In this document: positions 24,080 through 34,357 of the stretch, in pieces
Numbering within the stretch: the stretch's first letter is position 1
Layout of the letters: every line of letters starts with the position of its first letter
Assembly (NCBI GenBank): GCA_025506515.1
Contig: CM046453.1
Coordinates: forward strand, 38,503,728 to 38,567,727
DNA length: 64,000 nt
Reading direction: 5' to 3'
Origin: Flaveria trinervia
Taxonomy: Eukaryota; Streptophyta; Magnoliopsida; Asterales; Asteraceae
Position numbers and translations under genes: made by a program
Notes under the pieces: model-generated
Seen by the model: the letters and a program-made list of their open reading frames with translations, nothing else
Databases searched by the model: none
Told to the model about the DNA's origin: nothing

Positions 24080-24816
24080 TGTTGATACATGTATGTCCCT
24101 AGATCATGATATGAATGTAATAGATCTTGTTTGTCTGATTCTGAGGTAATGCTTGGAATGATTAATGAAATGATATTGTTTGTTTGATATTTATAATGTT
24201 TAATATTTTATTAAATGATTCGACGTTGAATTGGTTAATTAGGTTTGTGGTTGTTTGAAATGTTACACATAATGTTATATTAATTAATTAATACATTCAA
24301 ACTTAACAGAATGAAGTTCTCATGCGAGTGGCCCATGCGAATGGAACATACGCATGAATAACTTCATACGAATGACTCAGTCGCACGACTGAACCAGGAG
24401 ACTGGATCAGTCGTATGATTGTAACATAAGATTGACTCAGTCGCACGACTGAACACTCAGTCGTGTGGATGAATCAACCACATGGTTCAATCGCAAGACT
24501 GAACCATACAAATGGTTCAGTCGCACGAATGAACAATACTAACCTATAAATACAACCCAATTCGTGAAAAAGAGTGAGCTTTGATTAATTACGATTCCAG
24601 ACGTACCCTAGCCATCCAGAAGCCTCACAATTCGTTCTCCAAGTTCATAGAACAATTAGATCGATTCCCAATCGACTTCTAACGTTTGATTCAATTCTTG
24701 ATTGATTCTTCGTGTGTTCTCACTGATTAGATCGCCAATCAAATAGGATTCCGCACTATTTGATTTGGTTTACACGCTAATCACTAGGTATTTCGTTCAA
24801 ATACCAGGTCCTAACA
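24080..24816 (+). repeat. E2 3' LTR (737 bp)
   Basis: It begins TGTTGATACATG and ends CAGGTCCTAACA. It contains CAGTCGCACGACTGA-type dyads (about 24315-24540) and then a TATAAATA box at 24545-24552. The following bases AAAGC are the likely target duplication. Confidence 0.9.
24545..24552 (+). promoter_or_regulatory. E2 LTR TATA box
   Basis: TATAAATA in AACCTATAAATACAACC, directly after the dyad array. Confidence 0.7.
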
Positions 24817-24983
24817 AAAGCATTTGAATGAAATATTCCTTTTGCAGAATTCTCTCTCTCTCTCTATAACCGTGTACTATTCCATTGAATATCAATTGAG
24901 TTCTTGCTAAATTGTCTAATTCATTGTTCGAATTTCACTGCAATATACTCTAATTAATCAAACTTAAATCACTGATCCTAACA
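24817..24983 (+). repeat. E4 5' LTR, 3' end only
   Basis: The last 167 bp of the LTR ends CTGATCCTAACA, as in E3. The rest lies left of E2, outside the window. A CTCTCTCTCTCT run near 24851 is a local expansion relative to E3. Confidence 0.9.
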
Positions 24984-24985
24984 AA

Positions 24986-24997
24986 TGGTATCAGAGC
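24986..24997 (+). other. E4 primer-binding site
   Basis: TGGTATCAGAGC two bases after the LTR, as in E3. Confidence 0.92.
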
Positions 24998-25212
24998 TGG
25001 TTAATCATTGATCGATCTAACAATTAATCATTTAAACTACTATTTCGATATCTAAGTTTGATCGAATTAGCATATTTGCAAGAATTGGTTATAGAGATTG
25101 AAATTCTGCTGCTTTCAGTTATTTGCTTTGAGATTTCTCTTGGTTCGTATTGAGTTTGTTGTGTTTTGCGCTAAATCGGTTAAAACTTAATTGAATTTGA
25201 AAGAATCTAAGA

Positions 25213-28106
25213 ATGACTACTCCTTCTAATGACCCTCGCAATACTGGCTCCTCAACCAAACCTCCGATGCTGGTTAGGACTGAGTATAACATATGGCAAC
25301 AAAGAATGCTCCATCACCTGTCTGTTAACAGTTCAGGTTGTTGGACATCTGTGGTACATGGTCCACACAAGCCTATGGTGAACAATCCGGAAACCAACCA
25401 AATGGTTCCGAAGAAGAAGGAACAATACTCAGATGAGGATCGAAAACTATTTGACATTGATGCTAAAGCCCATGGAATTCTGGCCATGGCACTGCCTAAT
25501 GAAATCTATTCAGGGCTTATGCATCATGAAACTGCTCATGATCTCTGGAATGCCCTGAAGGAACAATTCGGTGGCACAGATGAGGTCTTAGCAAACAACA
25601 GAGAAATCCTTGCCCAACAATATGAGACATTCTCTCATAGAAAGGGTGAGACACTGACTCAACAGTTTGAGCGTTTTTCCTGCTTGATCTCTGAGCTGAA
25701 AATGGTGAAACAGGAATACACCAATAGCCAGATGAATAACAGATTCCTCAGATCACTGCCTGAGAGATAGGACACATACACTATTGTCCTACGCTCCAGT
25801 GCAAATCTGGATAGTCTATCTCTCACCCAACTTCATGGGAAACTGCTTACATTCGAAAGAGAGATAGAGCAGAAGAGGAAACTGGCATCATCAGGAAAGC
25901 TCACTGATGACTTTGTACCAGGGAACACTATCTTGGTTGGTCATGAGTCAGAATATGCTGCATCAGAAAGCCATTATGATGAGCACTTCAAACAGTTCTG
26001 ATCATGCATTTGTTAGTGTTGATAGTCAGTCAGGCTGTAATAGTGACAAATTGTGCTTCATTATGGATGATTTGAAAGGTATTGCTGATGATGACTTAGA
26101 AGAGATGGATATTCTGAGCCAAATGGCCTTGATTAATATCAGATCTCAAAAGTTCTACAAGAGAACTGGTATGAAATTTCCAGGACTCTCTGGCAAAACC
26201 AAAGTTGGTTTTGACAAGAGTAAGTTGAGGTGTCACAAATGCCATAGGCTTGGGCACTTTGCAAGAGAGTGTAGATCAACTGGATCTAACTCCTCTGCAC
26301 CCTTTGTGACTTTTCCAAGCAATAGTTCACAAAACAGAGAGCAACATCCTGCTAGTTCTGGTCATCACTCACAACCTCTATCTCCTGCATATTTTGTCCC
26401 TCAGGGTCCAATGCCACATCCATATCCCTACTATTACATGCCACAGCCAAATCAAGTTCAAGTTCCTATTGCACAACAACCTCAAGCCTTACCTGAGCCT
26501 CAACCATCTCAATCACAACCTCATCACAACTTCTTCACCCCTGGTGCTATTGACTGGAGCAGTTTACCAGATGATCTTTCTAGTAATGAGCAATTATTTC
26601 CTAGTGATGGTCAACATGGTGGTGAACATCCTTTTGGGAATCTTGCTCTCATGGCCCTGGAGTCTATTGAGGGTTCATGCTCCAATGCATCTTCATCACA
26701 GGTAACCCAGGTATCCTCTGAGGCTAAGGCCAAGCTATGTTCTGAATCTTGTATAGCTGCATTTATCTCTATTAGAGAGGCAAATGTAGCTTTAATAAAT
26801 CAAAATCTTGAGCTTGAGCAAACCCTTTCCGAAAGAAAAGCTGAGTATGAGTCTGTCCTTAAAGATAAAGATGATGAGATTTATAAGCTTAAATGCCAAT
26901 TAAATGATGAAAAGGCTAAGGTTGAGGTCATTCTTGAGAACCACAGAGATCTCAAAGAAACACTTGCAGCTACCCAAGTTAAGTGTGACCGCTGGGTATC
27001 ATCCTGCAAGGGATTTGAAATACTTCTCAGCAAGCAAACAGCTTCGAATGTGAAGTTTGGAATAGGTTACAATCACATTGCACCACCTACAGATTTTACT
27101 CCAAAATCAATAGTAAAACCTGAAGGTGAAAGTAATTTCCAAACCACATCATCATGTGTATCATCCTCAAGAGATCACCAAAAATCAAAAGATGAAATCA
27201 GTGTTGATACCTCAGCAAATCAATTGCCTGATGGGTTAACTACTGATAAGCACATGAAACTGAGTACTTTAGATGTTGTCCCTCAAAGTACCTCAAGTAC
27301 TGAAGGGCAAGTCACAACATCTGAAAAGCATTTCAAATCAACTGAAATAAAAGGATTAACAACTGCTGGGGAATCTATCATACGGTCTTTCAGATGGATA
27401 GAGAACAGCTGAAGAACAAGTATTCAGTTGTTACAGATCCTTCTGTACTTAACACAAGTACTGAAAGGAGGAAAGTACTGAAGATCACACCTTTAGTAGT
27501 TTCCACTTCAACAGTTGATCAATCCAAGATGAAGAATAAGCCATGTGACATATGTGGTAAATTCAATAATCTTTCTGATGAATGTTGGTACAAAAAGGGT
27601 TCCAAACTCAACAGAGATAAGCTCATTAAAATGCAGATGGATGAAATGAAAAATGAGTTTGAGACCAAGTTTGTACCACAGTCATCCCAAATTGATAAAC
27701 CCAAGGCTTCACCCAAATCCAAAAAGAAGGATAGTGTTTATCATAAAACAGCTGATAGTGTTCCTCATGATAAAAATCAGACTAAGTCTGTGAATTTCAA
27801 GGAGGAAATGGTGGGCCACAAGAACTCATCAAAAACAAGTACTGATGTGTCACAAGAGATGAAGATTTAGCTACAAATCAGACACAACTTGTTATGATGG
27901 TTCAGCATTTGTTGGGGAGAGTTAACCAACTAGATGTACCTGTGATCAAACCACTGAAAACGTATTCCAAGCCCAAATCCAAGGAATCCATTTCAGCACC
28001 ATCTCCACCTTCATCAGCTGTTAATCATGAGACACAAGTTATGGTTAAATCTGTTGATGCAAACAGACCCAAAACCACAAAGGTTTGGGTCTCAAAACCT
28101 AACTAG
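25213..28106 (+). pseudogene. gag: E4 gag (better preserved than E3, still broken)
   Basis: The start MTTPSNDPRNTG is at 25213. The N-terminal gag domain runs to a TAG at 25768, after which the same frame stays readable to about 25990. A frameshift there leads into a long open stretch (to 27412) with a CHKCHRLGHFARC-type CCHC knuckle near 26230, a Pro/Gln-rich segment (26400-26530) and a clear coiled coil (about 26790-26990). Then comes a second knuckle CDICGKFNNLSDEC (near 27550). Further frame changes are near 27400 and 27870. It ends at a TAG after KVWVSKPN, shortly before the protease. The 25768 TAG is also present in E3. Confidence 0.9.
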
Positions 28107-28119
28107 TTCCTTGTGATGA

Positions 28120-30846
28120 ATGCAGGGTTCTTCAACATGCCAAAGAAGCATCTGGTATGTAGACAGTGGAGGATCTATGCATATGACAAGGAGCAGTTCT
28201 CTCTTAATGACTACTCTCAAGGAAAGAAGGGATTTGTTTCATTTGGAATTGATGCTAAGGGTTACATCATCGGGAAAGGATATATGTCTAATGGAGAAAT
28301 CAGATTTGATGATGTTAACCATGTGGAGAATCTCAAGTATAATCTACTGAGTGTCAGTCAGATGTGTGATAAAGGGCATGTTGCACTTTTCACAAGCCAG
28401 AACTACAGGATTCTGTCTTCCATAGTTCTGAGGCTGATTGACAAGGTATTGGATGAACATACTCTCCTAAAGGCCAACAGGATTGGAAGAGTATATGCCC
28501 TGGATTTGTCAAAGAAGATTGATTTGAAGGGTCATCCTTGCCTGTTCTCCAAAGCCTCACCTCAGGAATCTAAACTGTGGCATAGAAGGCTGGGTCATGT
28601 AAATCTCAAAAACATGAATCAGCTGATCCACAATAGTTTAGTGCGAGGTCTACCAATAAAGGAGTTCCACTGTGATGAAACCTACACTGCTTGTTTGAAA
28701 GGAAACAGCACAAAGTCTCATTCCCTCCTATTAAAGAACCTAAGTCCACTGCCTGCTTGCAGTTACTGCACATGGATCTATTTGGTCCTGTGAGAGTGAT
28801 GAGCATGGCAAAGAAGAAATACTGTCTGGTAACTGTGGATGATTACTCCAGATTTGTATGGACTTTCTTCTTGCATTCAAAGGATGAGGTTACTCAGACG
28901 ATTATAAACTTTGTGTTGTATGTTGAGAAGCAGTATTTGTAGGATTCTATGTGCCCAAGACACTTAGAATATTGATGTGGTTAGTACGTTGTGATCCAAG
29001 TCGGGTTATACCCAAATAATAAGCTTTGCAAACACAAACGATTATTTAATTGATGATGTGATCATACAATTAAATAATAACACATCAAATTTAGGAAATT
29101 GGTTTTCTAAACAATTATATGTGAAATGGGTCAAATCATAAGGATGATTTGTTGATGGGTTTTATTAATCACATTGTTATTTAAAAGGGTTTAAATAACA
29201 TAAGATAATGTAATGTTAGGGATCTTTAATTAAATGTTTAATTAAAGATTAGTGCATAAACGTATTAGTATGGTTCTTGCACTTGTCACACATTAAAAAT
29301 CCAAGAGGGTCCATGAACTTTAATGTCTCAACAAGACATAAAAATGAGAGGGAATCGCAGCCATGTTTAAAAAAACTTTCGGCCACCCCATGGACCAATG
29401 GGGTTCCTTCTTTTCCCTTGGTAACACACACTCTTTATGAAAGATTGTAGGACTCTCCAACATCATTCACTTCACATGAAAAACACCAAAAACACTCTCT
29501 TTTCTCTCCAAAAGGTTTATGGAATAGCAGCAGCCAAGAAGGGGGTTTTTGGAGTTAATCTTGGTGTAGATTCTCCCTAACAGACACGTTTGCAAGTAAG
29601 CTTTGGGTATACAAGCTTGAGGACTTCTACCCTTGAAGTCTTGGCCGATTTTGGACATCCTTTCCTCCTTTCTTTGGTCGTTTTTACTGCTGCTGAAAGG
29701 TATTATCACAGCTCAATGTAGCGGTGATTTTATGTACTTTTACATGTGTTCATAGCTTGCTCATTCACATATGATGATCCTTTGTTTTTGGGTTTGCTTT
29801 TTACATTTATATGGTCACCTAAAGAACATGTTTTTCAGCTTATAAGTAAGTTTATAAGTTGTTGTTCCGCTGCGTTTTCAGAAAGTTTAACGGGTTAAAC
29901 TAAGTTTTGTGTTCTTGCAAACCCTACAGTATTCCCTATCAGTCAAGTGTATAAGGAGTGATAATGGAACAGAATTCAGAAACCATACACTTGATGATTT
30001 TTGTCTCTCAAAGGGAATCAAGAGGCAGTTTAGCATCCCAAGGACTCCAGAACAAAATGGAGTAGTGGAGAGAAAGAACAGGACCCTAATTGAAGCTGCA
30101 AGGTCCATGTTGGCTGACTCTGGTTTGCCATTGACCTTTTGGGCTGAAGCTGTCAACACAGCTTGCTATGTGCAGAATAGAGTTTTAGTAAATCAGAGGT
30201 TGATGAAGACTCCATATGAAGTTCTACATCATTTGGCTCCTCTAATTTCATTCTTCAAAGCCTTTGGGTGTCCTTTTTTCATTCTCAAGACAAAGGATCA
30301 ACTCCACAAATTTGATCCAAAGGTGGATGCAGGGTATTTTGTAGGATATTCATCCACATGCAAGGCTTACAGAGTCTTCAACTACAGAACAAAGATAGTT
30401 GAAGAAACCTTGCATGTGAAGTTCAATGAATCTCCTAAGGATAAAATTCCACAAAACCCTGTGGAGTTGTTTGATCTGGATATACTGCAATATGTTCCTT
30501 ATCAACCTCGAGCTGTTGCAGATCATGTGAATAAATCATCTTCTGCAGCAAGTCTTCCACTTGGTGGTACTGAAGATGATGATGATATCAGTACTCACCT
30601 TTTTAAGTTTAGTGATCAACTGCCTAAGTCTACTAAACTTGATGTTCCTATAGCTTCAGCAGCTCCATCCACAACAAATGCTGATGAGATTTCTGACTCC
30701 TCTACATCATTTGAATTGCCATCTCATACTTGGTTTCAAGAGTCTAGATCAACATCTGTTGCTGCTGAACCTGCTACAAACACTTGCACTGATCTTATAG
30801 TGTACCAAGAGCTGAAGAATCACCCTATGTCTCAAATCATTGGTTG
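28120..30846 (+). pseudogene. pol: E4 pol: protease and integrase, split by solo LTR S1
   Basis: The protease site WYVDSGGSMHMT is near 28153. Integrase has its zinc-binding half (LWHRRLGHVNLKN) up to about 28700. The DDE core is interrupted at 28937 by S1 and resumes at 29929 with IRSDNGTEFRN and TPEQNGVVERKN. The C-terminal part (KAFGCPFF, DAGYFVGYSS) and a Ser/Asp-rich linker reach SQIIG at about 30845, where E4 is lost. A frameshift near 28200 separates protease from integrase. No RT or RNase H of E4 is in the window. Confidence 0.9.
28938..29928 (+). repeat. S1: solo copia LTR (991 bp)
   Basis: Perfect terminal inverted repeats TGTAGG...CCTACA flanked by an exact 5-bp target duplication GTATT (28933-28937 and 29929-29933). 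Comparison with E3 shows the integrase frame is continuous once it is removed. It carries the GATCCAAGTCGGGT block also found in the E1 and E8 LTRs, so it is a distant relative of them. No internal region remains, which points to LTR-LTR recombination. Confidence 0.95.
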
Positions 30847-31575
30847 CACCATTCTTCTTCTTGATCCAATAGATTCTTTTGTTCATTCACTTGGAATGTA
30901 TTGCTTTTGTAGATTCACCCAATTTGGATGTGTTCCTCATTAGGAATCTTTTGGATTAGTACATCTATAGTATATGCTTGTCTAATCAGGCCTTTGCTCA
31001 GCAAAACAATGATGAAACTTGATGTAGGTGAAAGAGATTCATAAAGAATCATTACCTGGTATGTTTAGGTTACTACACACACATATGCTCAGATTAGCCA
31101 ATACATACCTGTACTTTGAGATGAGTGCTTCACCATTGAATAAGATTTTAGTTCATCATTGCATGTATCTTCTCTTCCAAGTTTAGCCTACCAACATATT
31201 TGGTAAGTCATGACGGTCTCTCAAATTTTGAAATTAAGCACAGTGAATGATATAACGACTGTAATTATATCATTTCCTAAAAAATATTCTTTTCTTCATC
31301 AAAATTGACTTCTTTTTGTGATTTTCTGATGTTTTGAATTGTTTTTGATGTTTTGATTGGTTTTACTCAAGGTAATCATGCCAATTTATTGAACTAGGAA
31401 TTCAAACCTACTAGGTTCAAATGCCTTAGTAAATAAATCAGCCAATTGATTTTCAATGGGTACTTGAATCAAGTAGATTAACCCCTTTTCAACACAGTCT
31501 CTCAAAAAGTGATATCCAATTTCAATGTGTTTTGTTTTTTGAGTGTTGAACTGGATTATTTGTAATGAAAACAGT
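30847..31575 (-). mobile_element. X: copia remnant, RNase H end plus 3' flank
   Basis: On the minus strand, 31575 to 31386 encodes the RNase H C-terminus (NPVQHS, HIEIGYHFLRDC, NQLADLFTKAFEP), ending LVQ-stop at 31386. One extra A in an A-run near 31534 breaks the frame. From 31385 to 30847 there is AT-rich non-coding sequence. No LTR is found before the switch to E4. X may be the far end of E7 (see findings). Confidence 0.7.
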
Positions 31576-31889
31576 TGTTATGATAGGATCAAATGAATAA
31601 ATCTGTGATGATTTATAACACAATTCAATGAATTTAACACAAAGTAATCAAATCAAAACAAGATATCAATAAAATTCAGTTTTCATTCATATCAAGCTAA
31701 GACAATTACAGGTATGAAAAGCATATTCGAATAACTTGTGTACTCGTTACTACAAACCTGCAAATCTAAGCTATTTATACTGAAAACAAAAGTAAAGGAA
31801 CTAACAAATTACAGAAATAGTCCCTATACTATTACAACATATCAAAAGACAAATAAAGACAACATGTTAATCTTTTAGAGCACTTAACA
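31576..31889 (-). repeat. E5 3' LTR (314 bp)
   Basis: On the minus strand it starts TGTTAAGTGCTC and ends CCTATCATAACA. It has a TATAAATA box (plus-strand 31772-31779). It is quite different in sequence and length from the E6 LTR. Confidence 0.85.
31772..31779 (-). promoter_or_regulatory. E5 LTR TATA box
   Basis: The minus strand reads TATAAATA in CAGTATAAATAGC, mid-LTR. Confidence 0.65.
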
Positions 31890-31903
31890 ATACTCCCCCT
31901 AAG
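31890..31903 (-). other. E5 polypurine tract
   Basis: The minus strand reads CTTAGGGGGAGTAT directly before the LTR. Confidence 0.85.
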
Positions 31904-34357
31904 ATTTACATGGTCTTTAGTCTTCAAAATCTTCAAGCTTGACTTTTTAATTTGACCTTTTTATTTTTACTTTTGAATTAAGATTTCAAATTTTAAAACA
32001 TTAATATTTATTCATTTTGAATTTATTATTTAACATTTCAATTTTGATTTAATTTTAATTTTTATTTATTTTTTTTCAAAGAATGACTGTCTGTTCATCT
32101 TCTTCTTCTTCGACTATGAAAATCGTTTGAGTTCATCATCAACAGATCTTTTTCACTTTTAGATTAAACATAATACATCAACAGACTCGCATATCAATTC
32201 TTATCAATAATCCAGTGTCAATTTTTGATATATACTTATTTGATCTGTTTAAACTTGGATTATATTTGTTCGATCGCCCAAATAGCATTCAACCGTCTCT
32301 TACAAATCACTGATTTAATCCAAAATTTATGTATTTGAATCACAAACTTACGTTTATATATTCAAATGCAATGTATACTCAAAGGATTTGATTTATTTTT
32401 GATGAAATAAGGTTGTGTTTATGCTTGACAGACGTAGTTCAAGGGTTTTGGTTCTGAGAATTTTGAAAAGTGAATGAGAAATACGCATAAGTGTTCAATA
32501 TATATAAGTGAAATTTTAGGTGTATGAGCCCTGTTTGGACGTATGGTCCCTGTTTGGGCGTATGAAAACCTAGAATTCACTTATTTTGTTAGACGTATGA
32601 GCACTGTTGTGCCTTTTAAGTCAAACGCGTGAGAACTGTTCAGTCACGTAAGCACTGTTTAGGCGCTTTTGCACTGTTCAGTTGCATGGACTTTGTAAAA
32701 CGTCTAACACTTGAAGTTTTGAAACTATGCAGACGCATGAGATATCACATATGTCTAACACACTATTTAGACGCATGGGAATATCAAAAACGCTCAACCC
32801 TTGTAATTTTCAGATGTATTACAACTGTTTAGACACATGGGAAACGTTCAACACTTGTATAATCCTGAAAATTTCATCATGCTCCTATTGAGGCGCATGT
32901 GCACTTTTTAGGTGCATGAGTTGAATTTCATGATTTAAACACTTGTGATTTCCAATTTCTTCACTTTCACATTTTTTACCATTTAGATCCCCAAATTTTG
33001 AACTTTTTGCATTTTGCACTTTCAATTTATAAGATTTTTATTTTTTGATTTTATTTTGTATTTCTTTTATTTTTTTTTTGTTTTTAAATTTCTTTGTCCC
33101 TTATTTTAGTCTCATCATAGCATCAATATTATCTAATTGTCAACTTAAAAATCATTTTTAGTTTACACAAATACTTTGAACACAAAGTATCATCCTTTCA
33201 ATTCAACATTTCAATTTTGATTATGATTATTGAATATTTTCTGAGAACAACTCTTTCATTTATTACTCCCTCTAAACTTTTAAGTTTGAAAAACTTATAA
33301 GTTTCTTAAGAAAGAGAATAAGATCACACATCACATTGAGACATTGCCTTCACACACAAAGACATGCATAAAAATGAAAATAGAATTAAAATTAATATTT
33401 AAACAAAGAATAAATGTCTGCAGAGAGATCATATTAATGAAGATCAGCACATTAAAATAAATGAATGTGGATAGTCATAGACAATGAATAAATCCTGATC
33501 AAGTATGTTCCAGTCAGTGATATCACAGCAAAGGAGATACAAGATCTAAGGATAGACAATTGTGATTTTGACACAACTATCAACTCACTTACTTTTCAAT
33601 TCTTGGATTGATTAGTGTTGATTTAGACATGACATGATGTAAAGCATACAGAGACTAAAAGATTCAACTATCATCATGAAATGTAAGAAAGAACACATGC
33701 TCAACTTATTACCCGAAACATAGATATCACCAGAGTTCATGTTACTTAATTAATAGAGGATGATCATGGATAACCATTTGATCAGCTCTGACTATTCTTT
33801 TGAATAGGTTGTGCACATTGGCATCTTTTTGCATCAAAAGAGAATCCAGGTCTGTAATGACTTACAACAGAGGATATCTTAGTACTTCAGGTCTATGATG
33901 ACTCATAACAGAGAAGTGAAATAATGCTTTGTAACAGATCTCATGATTTCACATAGTTTCAGCAGGTGTGAGAGATGTATCTTAACAAACATTCATTCTG
34001 ATAAGCTAAAGCTACCAAAAGTACTCAGATGAATACAAACAAGCATGTATGTTTAGTTTGATCACAAGATTTACTTTTCAGCATAATAGTCAATATTAGC
34101 TACACATCATATCTGATCATGTCTAGACTTTATGAATGAGTGAAGTATGCAACTGATCTCACTAATGTACTATCATTTCTCACATATTGCAAAACATAAT
34201 CCTTTCCAAAAAAATATTTTTGTATTTGATTTTCTATGAAAAACATAAAATCACACACACACAAAAATATAACAGGCAATTCACAATGAGAGTATCACTT
34301 ATTATGATCTTTTGATTTAGGGAGATCACATATGATTTATAAGACCAATTGATTCTA
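31904..34357 (-). other. E5 post-pol region: repeats and TATA but no ORF3
   Basis: No open coding region. On the minus strand, after RNase H, there is about 1.4 kb of AT-rich sequence. Then come repeats of CGCATGAGCACTGTTTAGG type (plus 32520-32930) and TATATATA (about 32498-32506), followed by about 600 bp of AT-rich leader-like sequence to the polypurine tract. This matches the array-TATA-ORF3 layout of E2 and E3 with the ORF missing. Confidence 0.65.
32520..32930 (-). repeat. E5 internal repeat array
   Basis: About ten degenerate units built on GCACTGTTTAGGCGC, CTGTTTGGGCGT and AGACGCATG. The exact 15-mer GCACTGTTTAGGCGC also occurs repeatedly in the LTR array of gypsy element G. Confidence 0.8.

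Larger units (their letters stand above)
3453..24816 (+). mobile_element. E2: Sirevirus-like Ty1/copia element, interrupted by E1 and E3
   Basis: E2 is seen from the C-terminal part of integrase to the end of its 3' LTR. E1 splits the integrase at 3452/3453 and E3 (4961-17363) splits RT from RNase H. After RNase H come a long non-coding region, a repeat array with a TATA box, and a large spliced-looking third ORF. The 737-bp LTR follows. The base run after the LTR (AAAGC, 24817-24821) fits the interrupted LTR of E4, where the E3 copy of that site reads CGAAAGCGAAT. The 5' half lies left of the window. Confidence 0.88.
24817..30846 (+). mobile_element. E4: Sirevirus-like copia element, same family as E3 (partial, interrupted)
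   Basis: It starts inside an LTR cut by E2. The visible LTR tail (24817-24983) matches the E3 LTR end, and a primer-binding site, gag, protease and integrase follow. S1 (28938-29928) interrupts the integrase. The copy stops at 30846 within the linker before RT, where the sequence switches abruptly to unrelated minus-strand element DNA. It is close to E3 at the DNA level in gag and pol. Confidence 0.9.

Noticed and set aside
28083..28125. A 39-43 bp intron joining gag to pol in E3 and E4 (GT...TGCAG borders)
   Set aside because: Too short for plant splicing, and the two copies differ in length by a non-multiple of three.
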